This document shows positions 34,995-44,794 of a DNA stretch of 64,000 bases, piece after piece. The notes beneath the pieces are model-generated. The model made no database searches. It worked only from the letters and a program-made list of their open reading frames with translations, and was not told the DNA's origin. Where the stretch lies: assembly GCA_051001455.1 (NCBI GenBank), contig JBPCNH010000009.1, positions 1 to 64,000 of the forward strand, written 5' to 3'. Both the position numbers and the translations under genes were made by a program. The stretch comes from JBPCNH01 sp051001455. Lineage in GTDB: Bacteria; Actinomycetota; CADDZG01; WHSQ01. How positions within the stretch are numbered: the stretch's first letter is position 1; every line of letters starts with the position of its first letter.

Positions 34995-36421
34995 CGCCCA
35001 TCCCCTCGCTCGATGATCTCGGCGATACCTCTCAGGGGGATACGCAGCCAGTGCGGCCGGTGTCCCCGCTCGTATCGCACTTCGTATAGGGCCTTGTCGA
35101 GTTCGAAAAGATCCAGCAGCAGGGCGAGTGAGTCGCGATCCTGCGGCAGGAAGTGCCCCTCGTAGGACTTCGTCAGATAGGCCGTGATGAAGCGGGTGCG
35201 CGCGAGTGCTTCCCATGCACCCGCCCACGGCTCGAGCCGTTTCCATTCTTCGTCGTCGGGCTCACAACGTTCGAACAGCGCGGCGTACGCCGCGTAGTTG
35301 AAAGAGCGAAGCATCCCCGCTACATCCTTCAAAGGCGACTGTTTCTGACGCCTCTCTACGAGGCTGCGCGCCGGCTCACCTTCGAAGTCGAGTAGCAGCC
35401 ACTGGCGCGATGACCTCAGCACCTGACCTAGGTGGTAATCGCCGTGCACCCGCGTCTTCTGACCGAAATCCGTGATCGAGTCGATCGCCTGGATGTGAGC
35501 TTCGATCTGATCGGACATCTGCGATAGCTCCGGCACTTCGCCCTCTAGGGTTGAGACACTCGCGAGCATGTCTCGTGCCAGTTCCGCTATCTCGTGCGCC
35601 TCCAGTGGTTCCGGGCGTACCTCGGGCTCGAAATCTTCTCGTGCAAGCGTCACGTGGAGGTCGCCGGTCGCTTCCCCGAGCTGCTCCATAGCGTCGAGGA
35701 GCTCGGAGGCGCGCTCCTCGACCAACACCGGACGATCCTCCGGAGTGTCCTCTGGGTGGACTTCGTCGAACATGCGGTGTATCCGTTGCACCGTTGCAGC
35801 CCATCCTTCGGTCGCGCCTTGCACGAACGTCTGCGCGATCCCGAGGTCCACCTCGAATGGCTCTTCTTCTTCCGATTCCCTGTTCCGTTCGTAGAAGATC
35901 TCACCGAGTTGCGCCGGGATGTTGGTGAAACCTTCGTTCGTCAGCAATCGGGTGAGCTCTAGGTCCGGGTTCGGCCCTGCCTCGACGCGCCGGAAGAACT
36001 TCAGGATCACGTGGTCGTCGAGCACCACCGAGGTGTTGCTCTGTTCGGCCCCGATCATCCACGCGCTGTGTTGTCCCGGAGGAGACATGGGATCGAGACT
36101 CGGTCCACTGAAATGGAAAACGCCATGCTCTCCCTTGATGGGATGACCATGAGCGAGGAGATGCCCGAACGCCTTCAGTCGCTCCGGGTCCTCCGAAGCA
36201 TCCGTCGGGGTGCCGTCGGGCGCCACGATCAGCGGCAAGTGGTAGAGCGCGTCGCCACCATCCTCGAACGAGACGCGCACGAGAGCCAGCACCAGCGGGT
36301 CGTCGCGATCTTCCACCGCTCCGTGGTCGATGTGGGTGACCTCGGCGATGGCCCGTCCCTTGTCTCCGAACCATCTCTGATCCGAGAGCAGGCCGGCTAG
36401 GTTCGTCGTATCGAGGTTCAT
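34991..36421 (-). CDS. mak: Maltokinase
   Basis: Mak (Pep2) phosphorylates maltose to alpha-maltose-1-phosphate with ATP, giving the substrate of GlgE. The 476-aa protein starts LAGLLSDQRWFGDKGR, typical of maltokinases and of the Mak-like cap. The kinase core includes RVHGDYHLGQVL (catalytic Asp) and LLDFEGEPARSLVERR (metal-binding Asp), followed by KDVAGMLRSFNYA. The 4-nt overlaps with treS and glgB fit the known treS-mak-glgB partnership. In some actinobacteria Mak is fused to TreS; here the genes are separate. Confidence 0.94.
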   Translation of the reverse strand: MNLDTTNLAGLLSDQRWFGDKGRAIAEVTHIDHGAVEDRDDPLVLALVRVSFEDGGDALYHLPLIVAPDGTPTDASEDPERLKAFGHLLAHGHPIKGEHGVFHFSGPSLDPMSPPGQHSAWMIGAEQSNTSVVLDDHVILKFFRRVEAGPNPDLELTRLLTNEGFTNIPAQLGEIFYERNRESEEEEPFEVDLGIAQTFVQGATEGWAATVQRIHRMFDEVHPEDTPEDRPVLVEERASELLDAMEQLGEATGDLHVTLAREDFEPEVRPEPLEAHEIAELARDMLASVSTLEGEVPELSQMSDQIEAHIQAIDSITDFGQKTRVHGDYHLGQVLRSSRQWLLLDFEGEPARSLVERRQKQSPLKDVAGMLRSFNYAAYAALFERCEPDDEEWKRLEPWAGAWEALARTRFITAYLTKSYEGHFLPQDRDSLALLLDLFELDKALYEVRYERGHRPHWLRIPLRGIAEIIERGDGR

Positions 36422-38118
36422 AGCGACTCCTCAGTCATCAGTTGGAACCAATAGAACGCGTGTGAACCGAAGGTCAGGAGGTAAGGAAGCTCTCCGATGC
36501 GAGGGAACCTCTCGCCCCCCAGCAGTTCAACGGGATACATACCCTCATAACCGGAAAGGTCCAACTCTGCAGCTTGAGCTCTGCCGGAGAGGTTGTTCAC
36601 ACAGAGGACGATGTCGTTCTGCCACCTGCGGATGAAGGGGAAGATCGCCGGGTTCTCGGGATTCAACGCCTCGAAGGAACCCAGGCCGAAGACCGGGTGT
36701 TGCTTCCGAACCGACAGCAGCTTCCGGAACCATTGCAGGAAGGAAGACGGATCTCGTTGCTCGGCCTCGACGTTAAGGGCCTGGTACCCGTAGATCGGGT
36801 CCATCAGGAGCGGCAGGTAGAGCTGGGCGAAGTCTGCCGTGGAGAAGCCCGCATTGCGGTCACTCGACCATTGCATCGGTGTGCGGACGCCATCGCGATC
36901 TCCCAGGTAGATGTTGTCACCCATGCCGATCTCGTCGCCGTAGTACACGATCGGTGTCCCCGGAAGTGAGAACAACATCGCGTGGAAGAGCTCGACCTGG
37001 TCTCTCGAGTTGTCGAGCAAAGGGGCCAGCCGGCGCCGGATACCGAGGTTGAGCTTCATCCTCGGGTCCTTGGCATACTCGTTGTACATGTAGTCGCGTT
37101 CCTCGTCGGTCACCATCTCTAGGGTGAGCTCGTCATGGTTCCGGAGGAAGATCCCCCACTGCGAGTTCTCCGGGATGTCGGGGGTCCGGCTGAGGATCTC
37201 GACTATCGGATACCGAACCTGCCGGCGGGCCGCCATGAACATCCTGGGCATCAACGGGAAATGGAAGTTCATGTGGCACTCGTCGCCGTCCCCAAAGTAG
37301 GGGACGCAGTCTTCGGGCCATTGGTTCGCCTCCGCGAGGAGCACGACGTCCTCGTAGTCCTTCTCCACTTCGGATCGCAGGTGTTTCAGGAACGCGTGGG
37401 TTTCGGGAAGGTTCTCGCAATTGGTTCCCTCGCGCTCGAACAGGTAAGGAACGGCATCGAGTCTGAATCCGTCTAAACCAAGGTCGAGCCAGAAACGGAC
37501 CACCGCCAGCATCTGCTCCTGAACCACTTCATTGTCGTAGTTCAGATCGGGCTGATGGCTGAAGAATCGGTGCCAGTAGTAGGCACCAGCTTGTTCGTCC
37601 CACGTCCAATTGGACTTCTCGGTATCGACGAAGATGATGCGCGCTTCATTGTACTTCTCGGGGTCGTCCGACCACACGTACCAATCTCGCTTGTCGGATC
37701 CAGGTTTGCGCGCCTCCTGGAACCAAGGGTGTTCATCGGAGGTGTGGTTCATGACCATGTCGGCGACGACCCTCAACCCCCGGGAATGAGCCTCGTCCAT
37801 GAACTCCACGAAGTCGTTGAGGTTCCCGTACTCGGGGAGGATCGAATAGAAGTCGGAGATGTCGTAACCGCCGTCGCGCAACGGTGATTGATAGAAGGGA
37901 AGAAGCCACAGGCAATCCACCCCCAGCCATTCGAGATAGTCGAGCTTCTCGGTCAGGCCCTTGAAGTCCCCGTACCCGTCGGAATTCGAATCGTAGAAAC
38001 TGCGCGCATAGAGCTCGTAGATGACGGCCTTCTTGTACCAAAGGGGGTCGCTGATGACCGTGGAGTGCTTCAGCTCGCGGCCTCCGAGGATGCCGGAAGG
38101 GAGGTTGGCTCGTGGCAT
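36418..38118 (-). CDS. treS: Trehalose synthase (maltose alpha-D-glucosyltransferase)
   Basis: TreS isomerises trehalose and maltose. In this operon it supplies maltose to Mak. The 566-aa GH13_16 protein contains YKKAVIYELYARSFYDSNSDG, VMNHTSDEHPWF, DGFRLDAVPYLFEREG (nucleophile Asp about 221), LLAEANQWPED (Glu about 263) and RNHDELTLEM (transition-state Asp). It shares the TGATG junction with glgE upstream and overlaps mak by 4 nt. Confidence 0.96.
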   Translation of the reverse strand: MPRANLPSGILGGRELKHSTVISDPLWYKKAVIYELYARSFYDSNSDGYGDFKGLTEKLDYLEWLGVDCLWLLPFYQSPLRDGGYDISDFYSILPEYGNLNDFVEFMDEAHSRGLRVVADMVMNHTSDEHPWFQEARKPGSDKRDWYVWSDDPEKYNEARIIFVDTEKSNWTWDEQAGAYYWHRFFSHQPDLNYDNEVVQEQMLAVVRFWLDLGLDGFRLDAVPYLFEREGTNCENLPETHAFLKHLRSEVEKDYEDVVLLAEANQWPEDCVPYFGDGDECHMNFHFPLMPRMFMAARRQVRYPIVEILSRTPDIPENSQWGIFLRNHDELTLEMVTDEERDYMYNEYAKDPRMKLNLGIRRRLAPLLDNSRDQVELFHAMLFSLPGTPIVYYGDEIGMGDNIYLGDRDGVRTPMQWSSDRNAGFSTADFAQLYLPLLMDPIYGYQALNVEAEQRDPSSFLQWFRKLLSVRKQHPVFGLGSFEALNPENPAIFPFIRRWQNDIVLCVNNLSGRAQAAELDLSGYEGMYPVELLGGERFPRIGELPYLLTFGSHAFYWFQLMTEESL

Positions 38119-40082
38119 CAGCGCACCTTGAAGACGTGGGCAGGCTGGTCGTGAGGGTCGAGCCGGACGTAGTTATGCGTTCCATGCCAGACGTACTTGG
38201 CATCGGTGAGGAGGTCGTGGACCTCGAACGGCTGCGACTGATCGATCCCGAGGACACCCAGATCGAGATCTAGCGTGGCCTCCTCGTAGTGGAAGGGGTT
38301 GAGATTCACCACTATGAGGAGCGCGTCCCCGTCGGCCGAGGTCTTCGAGAAAGCGATGATGTTCTCTTTATCGGTTCGGTGCCAGGCGAGGTTCGTGAAT
38401 TCTGCTGCCGCCGGATGCTTCTGCCGGATGTCGTTGACCCGACTGATGTAGTCGATGAAGTTCGGCTGCTCCTGGAAATTACGAGGCCGTAGCTCGTACT
38501 TCTCTGAGTCGAGGTATTCCTCGCTCCCGGCCTTCACCGGGACGTTTTCGAACAGCTCGTATCCCGAGTAGATCCCGTAGCTGGGCGATAGGAAAGACGC
38601 CAGGACGAGCCGGATCTTGAATGCGGGGGGCCCGCCAAGCTGAAGGTATTCGTGGAGGATGTCTGGAGTGTTGGCGAAGAAGTTGGGACGGAAATACCAG
38701 CGCATCTCGGTCTGGGTTAGCTCCGTGAGGTATTCCTCGAGGTCCCATTTCTCGTTGCGCCAGGTGAAGTACGTGTAGGACTGGGTGAAGCCCATCTTCG
38801 CCAGCTGCTGCATGACCTTTGGACGGGTGAATGCCTCGGCCAGGAAGATCACATCGGGGTCGCTCTCGTGAACGGATGAGATCAACCATTCCCAGAAGAC
38901 GAGCGGCTTCGTGTGGGGGTTGTCCACCCGGAAGATCTTCACGCCGTGCGATATCCAGTGATCGACGATCCGCTTCAGCTCGAGCCACAGCTCATCGGCA
39001 TTGTCGGTATCGAAGTTCACGGGATAGACGTCCTGATATTTCTTGGGCGGATTCTCTGCGTACTTGATGGAGCCGTCGGAACGATGGTGGAACCATTCCG
39101 GATGCTCGGTTACCCAAGGGTGGTCCGGGGAGCACTGGATCGCGAAGTCGAGCGCTACCTCCATCCCGAGTCGCTCGGTCTCTGCAACGAAGTCATCGAA
39201 GTCCTCGATCGTTCCGAGGTCCGGATGGATGGCGTCGTGGCCGCCGTCGGGGGACCCGATCGCCCATGGGCTTCCGACGTCGTTGGGCCCGGGATCAAGG
39301 GTGTTGTTCTTGCCCTTTCGGAAGGCGGTCCCGATGGGATGGATCGGAGGCAGATAAACGACGTCGAAGCCCATATCTGCGATCGCCGGAAGGCGTTTCG
39401 CCGCCGTTTTAAAGGTCCCGTGCTTGGTCTTCGTACCGGTAGAGCGAGGAAAGAACTCGTACCACGCACCGAAGCGAGCGCGTTCACGATCGACCGTCAG
39501 CTCGAGCACCGGCTTGTAGGTGGCGGATCCGGTCCGGTCTGGGTAGCGCTGCATCGCAAGCCCGACCGCGTCCGACAACGCGGCGCCGACGCGCGGGTCA
39601 CCGAAACCGCGATCGCTGCTGGCAGGCGGTGCGGTCCGGAGCGTTTCGATCGCGGCAGTCACGGCGCGCCGTTCCTTCGCCGGGATCGCTTTTAGTCTCG
39701 CCTCGATCATCCGGGCGCCCTCTTCGAGCTCGAGGTCGACGTTCTGGCTCGCCTCGACTCTCTTGATGAGGTCCCGCCGCCATGTTCCGAAACCGTCGGT
39801 CCAGGCCTCGATCGTGTAGCGCCAGCGGCCGACCTGCGAGGGCGAGAAACTGCCCTCCCAGCGGTCGTTCACGGTGGGGGTCAGCGGAGCTTCCGACCAT
39901 CTTTTGTCGCCCGGTCCGCGGTAACGGATCACCGCCTGGAGCAGGTAAGGCCCGTCGCGGAAGATGTCTGCCGACACGCTGACGAGGTCACCCACGATCG
40001 CCTTCGCTCTGAACCTGCCGCCGTCGATCTCGGGCTCGACATGCTCGATCACGACATGGCTCTTCTTGGTGTCCGGTTTCAC
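38118..40082 (-). CDS. glgE: Maltosyltransferase (alpha-1,4-glucan:maltose-1-phosphate)
   Basis: GlgE transfers maltosyl units from maltose-1-phosphate to the non-reducing end of alpha-1,4-glucan. The 654-aa GH13_3 protein has the N-terminal beta-sandwich (VVIEHVEPEIDGGRFRAK), the YEFFPRST block, VALDFAIQCSPDHPW, KIFRVDNPHTKPLVFWEW (nucleophile Asp about 387), FLAEAFTRPKVM (acid/base Glu about 416) and the C-terminal barrel HNYVRLDPHDQPAHVF. It is the first gene of the five-gene operon, and a 166-nt intergenic region separates it from the divergent glgP. No glgA or glgC is present in the window, so trehalose via TreS/Mak is the visible input. Confidence 0.97.
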   Translation of the reverse strand: MKPDTKKSHVVIEHVEPEIDGGRFRAKAIVGDLVSVSADIFRDGPYLLQAVIRYRGPGDKRWSEAPLTPTVNDRWEGSFSPSQVGRWRYTIEAWTDGFGTWRRDLIKRVEASQNVDLELEEGARMIEARLKAIPAKERRAVTAAIETLRTAPPASSDRGFGDPRVGAALSDAVGLAMQRYPDRTGSATYKPVLELTVDRERARFGAWYEFFPRSTGTKTKHGTFKTAAKRLPAIADMGFDVVYLPPIHPIGTAFRKGKNNTLDPGPNDVGSPWAIGSPDGGHDAIHPDLGTIEDFDDFVAETERLGMEVALDFAIQCSPDHPWVTEHPEWFHHRSDGSIKYAENPPKKYQDVYPVNFDTDNADELWLELKRIVDHWISHGVKIFRVDNPHTKPLVFWEWLISSVHESDPDVIFLAEAFTRPKVMQQLAKMGFTQSYTYFTWRNEKWDLEEYLTELTQTEMRWYFRPNFFANTPDILHEYLQLGGPPAFKIRLVLASFLSPSYGIYSGYELFENVPVKAGSEEYLDSEKYELRPRNFQEQPNFIDYISRVNDIRQKHPAAAEFTNLAWHRTDKENIIAFSKTSADGDALLIVVNLNPFHYEEATLDLDLGVLGIDQSQPFEVHDLLTDAKYVWHGTHNYVRLDPHDQPAHVFKVR

Positions 40083-40248
40083 CTTTACGACTCGGCCCCT
40101 TCCGCTCGCGTTGCTGTCCCGCCTCCGTGAGGCTAACGCTCCTGTCCATACCCAGGCGCGGCGAGATGAAAGGGGTGGATCGATCTAAATCAAGCTTGAT
40201 CGGAGCCTTGTTTGCGGTGGGAGCCTTAGTGAGGCAGTCTCTCAAGCC
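40083..40248 (+). promoter_or_regulatory. Divergent glgE/glgP control region with palindromic operator candidate
   Basis: The 166-nt region between the starts of glgE (minus) and glgP (plus) must carry the promoters for glucan synthesis and breakdown. It contains a perfect 12-bp palindrome, ATCAAGCTTGAT, at 40189-40200, about 50 nt before the glgP start. It is the best operator-like sequence here. I cannot assign a regulator, and no regulator gene lies nearby. Confidence 0.35.
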
Positions 40249-42795
40249 ATGAAAGCACTCCATAGCTTCGCCGTGCGGGCATCGTTGCCCGATCCTTTGC
40301 AGTCCCTCGTCCCCATCGCCCTCAATCTGCGGTGGAGCTGGGACTCCAGGACCGTCGACCTGTTCCGTTGGGTGGATACCGACGAATGGGAGCGTGCCGG
40401 GCACGATCCCATGAAGATGCTGGGGCGAGTCGGCAAGGAACGATTCGAAGAGTTGATGGAGGACGGCCCCTTCATGGCATTCCTCGCCTCCGTGGAAGAA
40501 GACCTCACGAGCTATCTCGAAGAACCCCGTTGGTTCCAGAGCCGGGAGGATCCTTCGGATCCCGGGAAGATCGCATATTTCTCCCCCGAATTCGGCGTCA
40601 GCGAGGCCGTACCGATCTACTCGGGCGGCCTCGGGGTTCTTGCCGGCGATCACTTGAAAGCCGCCAGCGACCTCGGGGTTCCTCTGATCGCCGTCGGTCT
40701 GCTCTATCGTGAGGGCTATTTCCGGCAGCATCTCAATGCCGACGGTTGGCAGCAGGAGCGATATCCGGCCCTCGATCCCCATGCCATGCCACTCTCGTTG
40801 CTGTCGAACGGAGACGGCTCGCCACTGAAGATCTTCGTCGATCTCGCGGGGGCCACATGTGTGGCTCAGCTATGGCGCGCCGAGGTCGGACGCGTCCCGC
40901 TGATCTTGCTGGATTGCGATGTTGAAGAGAATGATGCCGACGAGCGCGCCATCACCGACAGGCTTTACGGCGGCGGCACCGAGCACCGACTGCGTCAAGA
41001 GATAGTGCTCGGCATCGGTGGCGTCAGGGCTCTACACGCAGCAGGTTATGAGGCGGACGTTTTCCATACCAACGAGGGACACGCAGGGTTCATGGGACTC
41101 GAGCGCATGCGGCACCTCGTTGTATCCCTGGGGCTGACGTGGCAACAGGCGCTCGAGTCGGTACGTGCCGGCACCGTCTTCACCACCCACACACCCGTCC
41201 CCGCAGGCATCGATGTCTACAGCGTTGAGTTGATGGAGCGCTATTTCTCGAACTTCGCCAAAGAGTCCGAGATGACGTTCGAGGATCTGATGGCGCTGGG
41301 ACAGACTAAAGACACTCCTCTCGAGCTCGCCAGATTCAATATGGCGTTCATGGGACTACGCCTCGCCGGTCGGTCTAACGCCGTTTCTAAGCTACATGGA
41401 CACGTCTCACGCACCATCTTCTCGGAACTGTGGGCGGACATCCCCGTCGATGAGGTTCCGATCTCGTCGGTGACGAACGGTGTTCATGTCCCTACCTGGA
41501 TAGGACCAGAGATGAGCGAGGTGCTCGACCGCCGGTTCCCTCCGGCGTGGGCGGAATGTGGAACGGGACGTTGGGACAGGGTGCAGGAGATCCCGGATGC
41601 GGAGCTATGGCGAGCTAGGGATCGCGCTCGAGAGCGATTGGTGTATCTCGTGCGCCAGCGATTACGTGCTCAGTTGCTCGCCAACGGAGCTTCGGAGGCC
41701 GAGGCGTCGTGGACCGACGACGTCTTCGATCCGGGCGTGCTGACCATCGGGTTCGCCCGGAGGTTCGCCCCTTATAAGCGTGGAACCTTGCTGTTGAGCG
41801 ACGTTGAACGTCTCAAGCGGTTGCTTCTGTCGGGCGATCGCCCGATCCAGATCGTCTTCGCGGGTAAGGCGCACCCGCTCGACGACCCCGGTAAGGAACT
41901 GATCCGCGATCTGTATCACTTCGCCGCAGATCCCGATGTGCGCACTCGGTTCGCGTTCATCGAGGACTACGACATGGCCGTTGCGCGAGTGCTGGTGCAG
42001 GGGGCGGACGTGTGGCTTAACAACCCGAGGCGTCCCATGGAAGCGTCCGGCACCAGCGGCATGAAAGCCGCACTGAACGGCGTCATCAATCTGTCGGTCC
42101 TCGACGGGTGGTGGGACGAATGCTTCGACGGTCACAACGGATGGACCATCGGCACCGTCGAGGAGTACTCCGATCATGCTTACCAAGATCGGGTCGAGGC
42201 AAGTGCGCTATATGACTTGCTCGAGCGCGAGGTGGTTCCCCGGTTCTACGACCGGCCCGAGGGGCCGGTTCCCCGTCGGTGGATCGAGAAAGTGAAAGCG
42301 TCCGTCGAGACTTTGGGTCCGTTCGTAACCGCCGACAGGATGGTGCGTGACTACGTCGAACAACTCTATCTGCCGTCTGCCGAACATAGTCGCCGGATGA
42401 CGGAGAAGGACCATACGGCGGCGCGCTCTTTGGCGGCGTGGAAGGCCAAAGTCAAAGAAGCTTGGCCGCAAGTGAGGGTGATCGACGTCGAAGGTGACAT
42501 CACTGCCGCAGATCTCGGTGATGTGAGGACGATCTCGGCAACTGTGCATGTTGGATCGTTGTCGACCGACGACGTGTGCGTTGAACTAGCTCACGGTCCT
42601 GTGGGAGCGAACGGCGAGTTGATCGAACCCTGTTTCCAGAAGATGCAACCCGAGTATTGCGAGGGCGGTACCTGTACGTACAAGGAACGTTTCAACGCCG
42701 GGAAGACGGGGCTGTATGGCTACGCGGTCCGTGTCATCCCCGAGCATGGCGATCTGACGAACAAGATGGACATGGGGCTGGTGGCATGGGCCTGA
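40249..42795 (+). CDS. glgP: Alpha-glucan phosphorylase
   Basis: GlgP phosphorolyses alpha-1,4-glucan to glucose-1-phosphate. The 848-aa product belongs to the 'alpha-glucan family phosphorylase' group with an N-terminal DUF3417 segment (LQSLVPIALNLRWSWDS). Core motifs are IAYFSPEFGVSEAVPIYSGG, VFHTNEGHAGF and MEASGTSGMKAALNG, in which Lys606 should hold pyridoxal phosphate. The C-terminal extension of about 150 residues includes a cysteine-bearing segment (CEGGTCTYKERF). It is divergent from the GlgE operon and overlaps a small lipoprotein gene by 10 nt, so control of synthesis and breakdown may be shared. Confidence 0.94.
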   Translation: MKALHSFAVRASLPDPLQSLVPIALNLRWSWDSRTVDLFRWVDTDEWERAGHDPMKMLGRVGKERFEELMEDGPFMAFLASVEEDLTSYLEEPRWFQSREDPSDPGKIAYFSPEFGVSEAVPIYSGGLGVLAGDHLKAASDLGVPLIAVGLLYREGYFRQHLNADGWQQERYPALDPHAMPLSLLSNGDGSPLKIFVDLAGATCVAQLWRAEVGRVPLILLDCDVEENDADERAITDRLYGGGTEHRLRQEIVLGIGGVRALHAAGYEADVFHTNEGHAGFMGLERMRHLVVSLGLTWQQALESVRAGTVFTTHTPVPAGIDVYSVELMERYFSNFAKESEMTFEDLMALGQTKDTPLELARFNMAFMGLRLAGRSNAVSKLHGHVSRTIFSELWADIPVDEVPISSVTNGVHVPTWIGPEMSEVLDRRFPPAWAECGTGRWDRVQEIPDAELWRARDRARERLVYLVRQRLRAQLLANGASEAEASWTDDVFDPGVLTIGFARRFAPYKRGTLLLSDVERLKRLLLSGDRPIQIVFAGKAHPLDDPGKELIRDLYHFAADPDVRTRFAFIEDYDMAVARVLVQGADVWLNNPRRPMEASGTSGMKAALNGVINLSVLDGWWDECFDGHNGWTIGTVEEYSDHAYQDRVEASALYDLLEREVVPRFYDRPEGPVPRRWIEKVKASVETLGPFVTADRMVRDYVEQLYLPSAEHSRRMTEKDHTAARSLAAWKAKVKEAWPQVRVIDVEGDITAADLGDVRTISATVHVGSLSTDDVCVELAHGPVGANGELIEPCFQKMQPEYCEGGTCTYKERFNAGKTGLYGYAVRVIPEHGDLTNKMDMGLVAWA

Positions 42796-43247
42796 GGCTC
42801 CGACTGCTGATCGTGGTGGGGCTGGCCTTCTTGTTGGGAGCATGTGACACGAACCTCCGCGGTGACGACCCTGCGCCGCCGCCGAGTGAGAGTGTGCCGG
42901 AGGACGCCGTGCAGCTGCCGCTGGAGGGATCGGGACCGACGATCTCCGACGAGCCGGTCAAGCCCGACGGCCGGCATCGCCTGTTCGCCATCTCCGGAGA
43001 AGTGGAGGAGGGTCAGCGCTACATCTTCGAGTTGGACGCACGATGCGGGATCGGCTACCGGGTGGACTTCGACGGCAGGTTGTGGGAGGCGGTCGACCGA
43101 CCTAAGGAGCTCCGCGGCACCACAACGATAGGAACGATGACCCTGGTCAACGACCAGCTGGCGGAGTTCGAGACCTTGAGTGACGAGCGGGTCCGGTTCA
43201 TCCGCTTTATCGGCAAGAAGTTCGCCCACCCTTGCGAGCAGGAGTGA
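42786..43247 (+). CDS. Small lipoprotein of unknown function
   Basis: A 153-aa predicted lipoprotein: the signal LRLLIVVGLAFLLGAC ends in a good lipobox (LGAC), followed by a Pro/Ser-rich stalk and a soluble domain with beta-like strands (RHRLFAISGEVEEGQRYIFELDARC). Two Cys in the domain may pair. The ATG lies inside the last codons of glgP (10-nt overlap), so it is probably co-translated with the phosphorylase. I do not recognise the family, and why an envelope lipoprotein is coupled to a cytosolic phosphorylase is unclear. Confidence 0.7.
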   Translation: MGLRLRLLIVVGLAFLLGACDTNLRGDDPAPPPSESVPEDAVQLPLEGSGPTISDEPVKPDGRHRLFAISGEVEEGQRYIFELDARCGIGYRVDFDGRLWEAVDRPKELRGTTTIGTMTLVNDQLAEFETLSDERVRFIRFIGKKFAHPCEQE

Positions 43248-43257
43248 TCCTGGGGCC

Positions 43258-44769
43258 TTAGCCCCAGCCCAGCAGATCCGCGGGTCGCATCTCTTTGTCG
43301 AGGCGCGCGCCGAGTTCTGTGGTGACCTCAACCACTTGGTCGAGGTGCTCCGCTTCGGTCCGGAAGTTCACGATGCAGCACCGCTGGACGAATCTGCCGT
43401 TGAGCACGGCATTCGAGAAGTACACCCGCCCATCGAACTGAACCTCTGCCATCAGTCGCTCGTTGAGAGCGTCGAGGTAGCCCTCTCGCCCTGAGGTGTC
43501 GGGAAGATCCGGCGGTACGTAGCGGAAGCAGCAGATGGACAATCCCACGGGAGCCATCAACTCGAGTTCCTCATGCTGTTCCACCTGTGAGCCGAGGTAT
43601 CGAGCCAAAGCCGCGTCGTGCGAGATGCGAGCGCCGTACGTTCGAGTCCCGTATGCGAGAAGGGACACCACGATCTTGAGCGCCCAGAAACTGCGTGACA
43701 GCTGGGGTCCCATCATCCCGAGATCGAGTCCGCGCCCGGTGAGCTCTTTGTCCTCATGCACGTAAGCGGCGTGCGCCGAGAATGAATCCGCCAGCCACTG
43801 CAGATCCCTCACCAGGACCACCCCTCCGGAATGGGGGGTGTACATCCACTTGTGCGGGTCGAAGACGATCGAATGGGCCTTCTCGATCCCGCTGAGGAGA
43901 GGCTTCAGGTCTTCGGCCAGGACGGCGGGCCCCCCGTAGGCGGCGTCTACATGCATCCAGAGACCATGCTCGGCACAGATGGCCGCGATGTCGTCCAGAG
44001 GATCCACCGCACCTGTCGCCGTTGTGCCCGCACTGGCGATGACCGCGAAAGGGTGTGCGCCGTCGGTCTTGTCTCTCTCTATCGCTTCGACCAGAGCGAC
44101 GGTATCGATCTCGTAGTCGGCGTCCATGCCGATCAACCTGATCGCGTCCGATCCCATCCCGAGCATGTCCGCCGCTCGGGTCGTGGCGAAGTGGACGTCG
44201 GCGCTCGTGTATGCGGTGAGGCGCGCTCCCTCGAGACCCGCTTCCCGCGCCCGCAATCCCAGCGCCCTATCGCGGGCGACCTTCAGGGCTACGAAGTTGG
44301 CCATCGATCCGCCCGAGGTGACGAGACCCCCGCCGGTCTGGGGTAGCCCGAAGAGGTTCGCGAACCACGAGGTGAGATGGAGCTCGATCTCGGTAGCTGC
44401 AGGCCCGAGGCGCCAGCCTCCGACGTTCTGGTTGATGGCTGCTGCAGCAAGGTCGGCGATCGCGCCGGGCGCCGTCCCGGCCCCAGAGATATAGGCCATG
44501 AAGCCCGGGTGTCCCGTGTAGATAGACCCGGAGAACATGAGTTTCCGAAGGTAGGCGATCAGCTCGTCGTCCCCGAGACCTTCCGTTGGGATGTCGGGTG
44601 CGAACTCCCGGCGCACCTCGTCGACCGTGCGCCGTCGATCGACGGGCAGCGAAGGAAGTTGCTCGAGCAGCTCCTCGTACAGCTGCCCCACGGAGTCAAC
44701 GAGCCGGCGCACGCGCTCCGGCTCGAGGTCCAGGTCTCGCATCGCCTCGGGTCGGTTCACCATCGCCAC
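43258..44769 (-). CDS. PLP-dependent group II amino-acid decarboxylase
   Basis: A 503-aa protein of the aromatic-L-amino-acid/glutamate decarboxylase superfamily. It shows GHPGFMAYISGAGTAPGAIAD near the N terminus, LVTSGGSMANFVALK, MHVDAAYGGPAVL (Asp contacting the PLP ring) and FDPHKWMYTPHSGG (Lys307, Schiff base). The N terminus carries the typical dimerisation arm. The substrate (aromatic amino acid, glutamate, diaminobutyrate) cannot be fixed from motifs. The start may instead be the second Met two codons in. It is 25 nt behind treZ on the same strand, and so is probably the last gene of the trehalose operon, which is unusual. Confidence 0.88.
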   Translation of the reverse strand: MAMVNRPEAMRDLDLEPERVRRLVDSVGQLYEELLEQLPSLPVDRRRTVDEVRREFAPDIPTEGLGDDELIAYLRKLMFSGSIYTGHPGFMAYISGAGTAPGAIADLAAAAINQNVGGWRLGPAATEIELHLTSWFANLFGLPQTGGGLVTSGGSMANFVALKVARDRALGLRAREAGLEGARLTAYTSADVHFATTRAADMLGMGSDAIRLIGMDADYEIDTVALVEAIERDKTDGAHPFAVIASAGTTATGAVDPLDDIAAICAEHGLWMHVDAAYGGPAVLAEDLKPLLSGIEKAHSIVFDPHKWMYTPHSGGVVLVRDLQWLADSFSAHAAYVHEDKELTGRGLDLGMMGPQLSRSFWALKIVVSLLAYGTRTYGARISHDAALARYLGSQVEQHEELELMAPVGLSICCFRYVPPDLPDTSGREGYLDALNERLMAEVQFDGRVYFSNAVLNGRFVQRCCIVNFRTEAEHLDQVVEVTTELGARLDKEMRPADLLGWG

Positions 44770-44794
44770 ATCTCACCACAGTGGCGCGCGGAGG

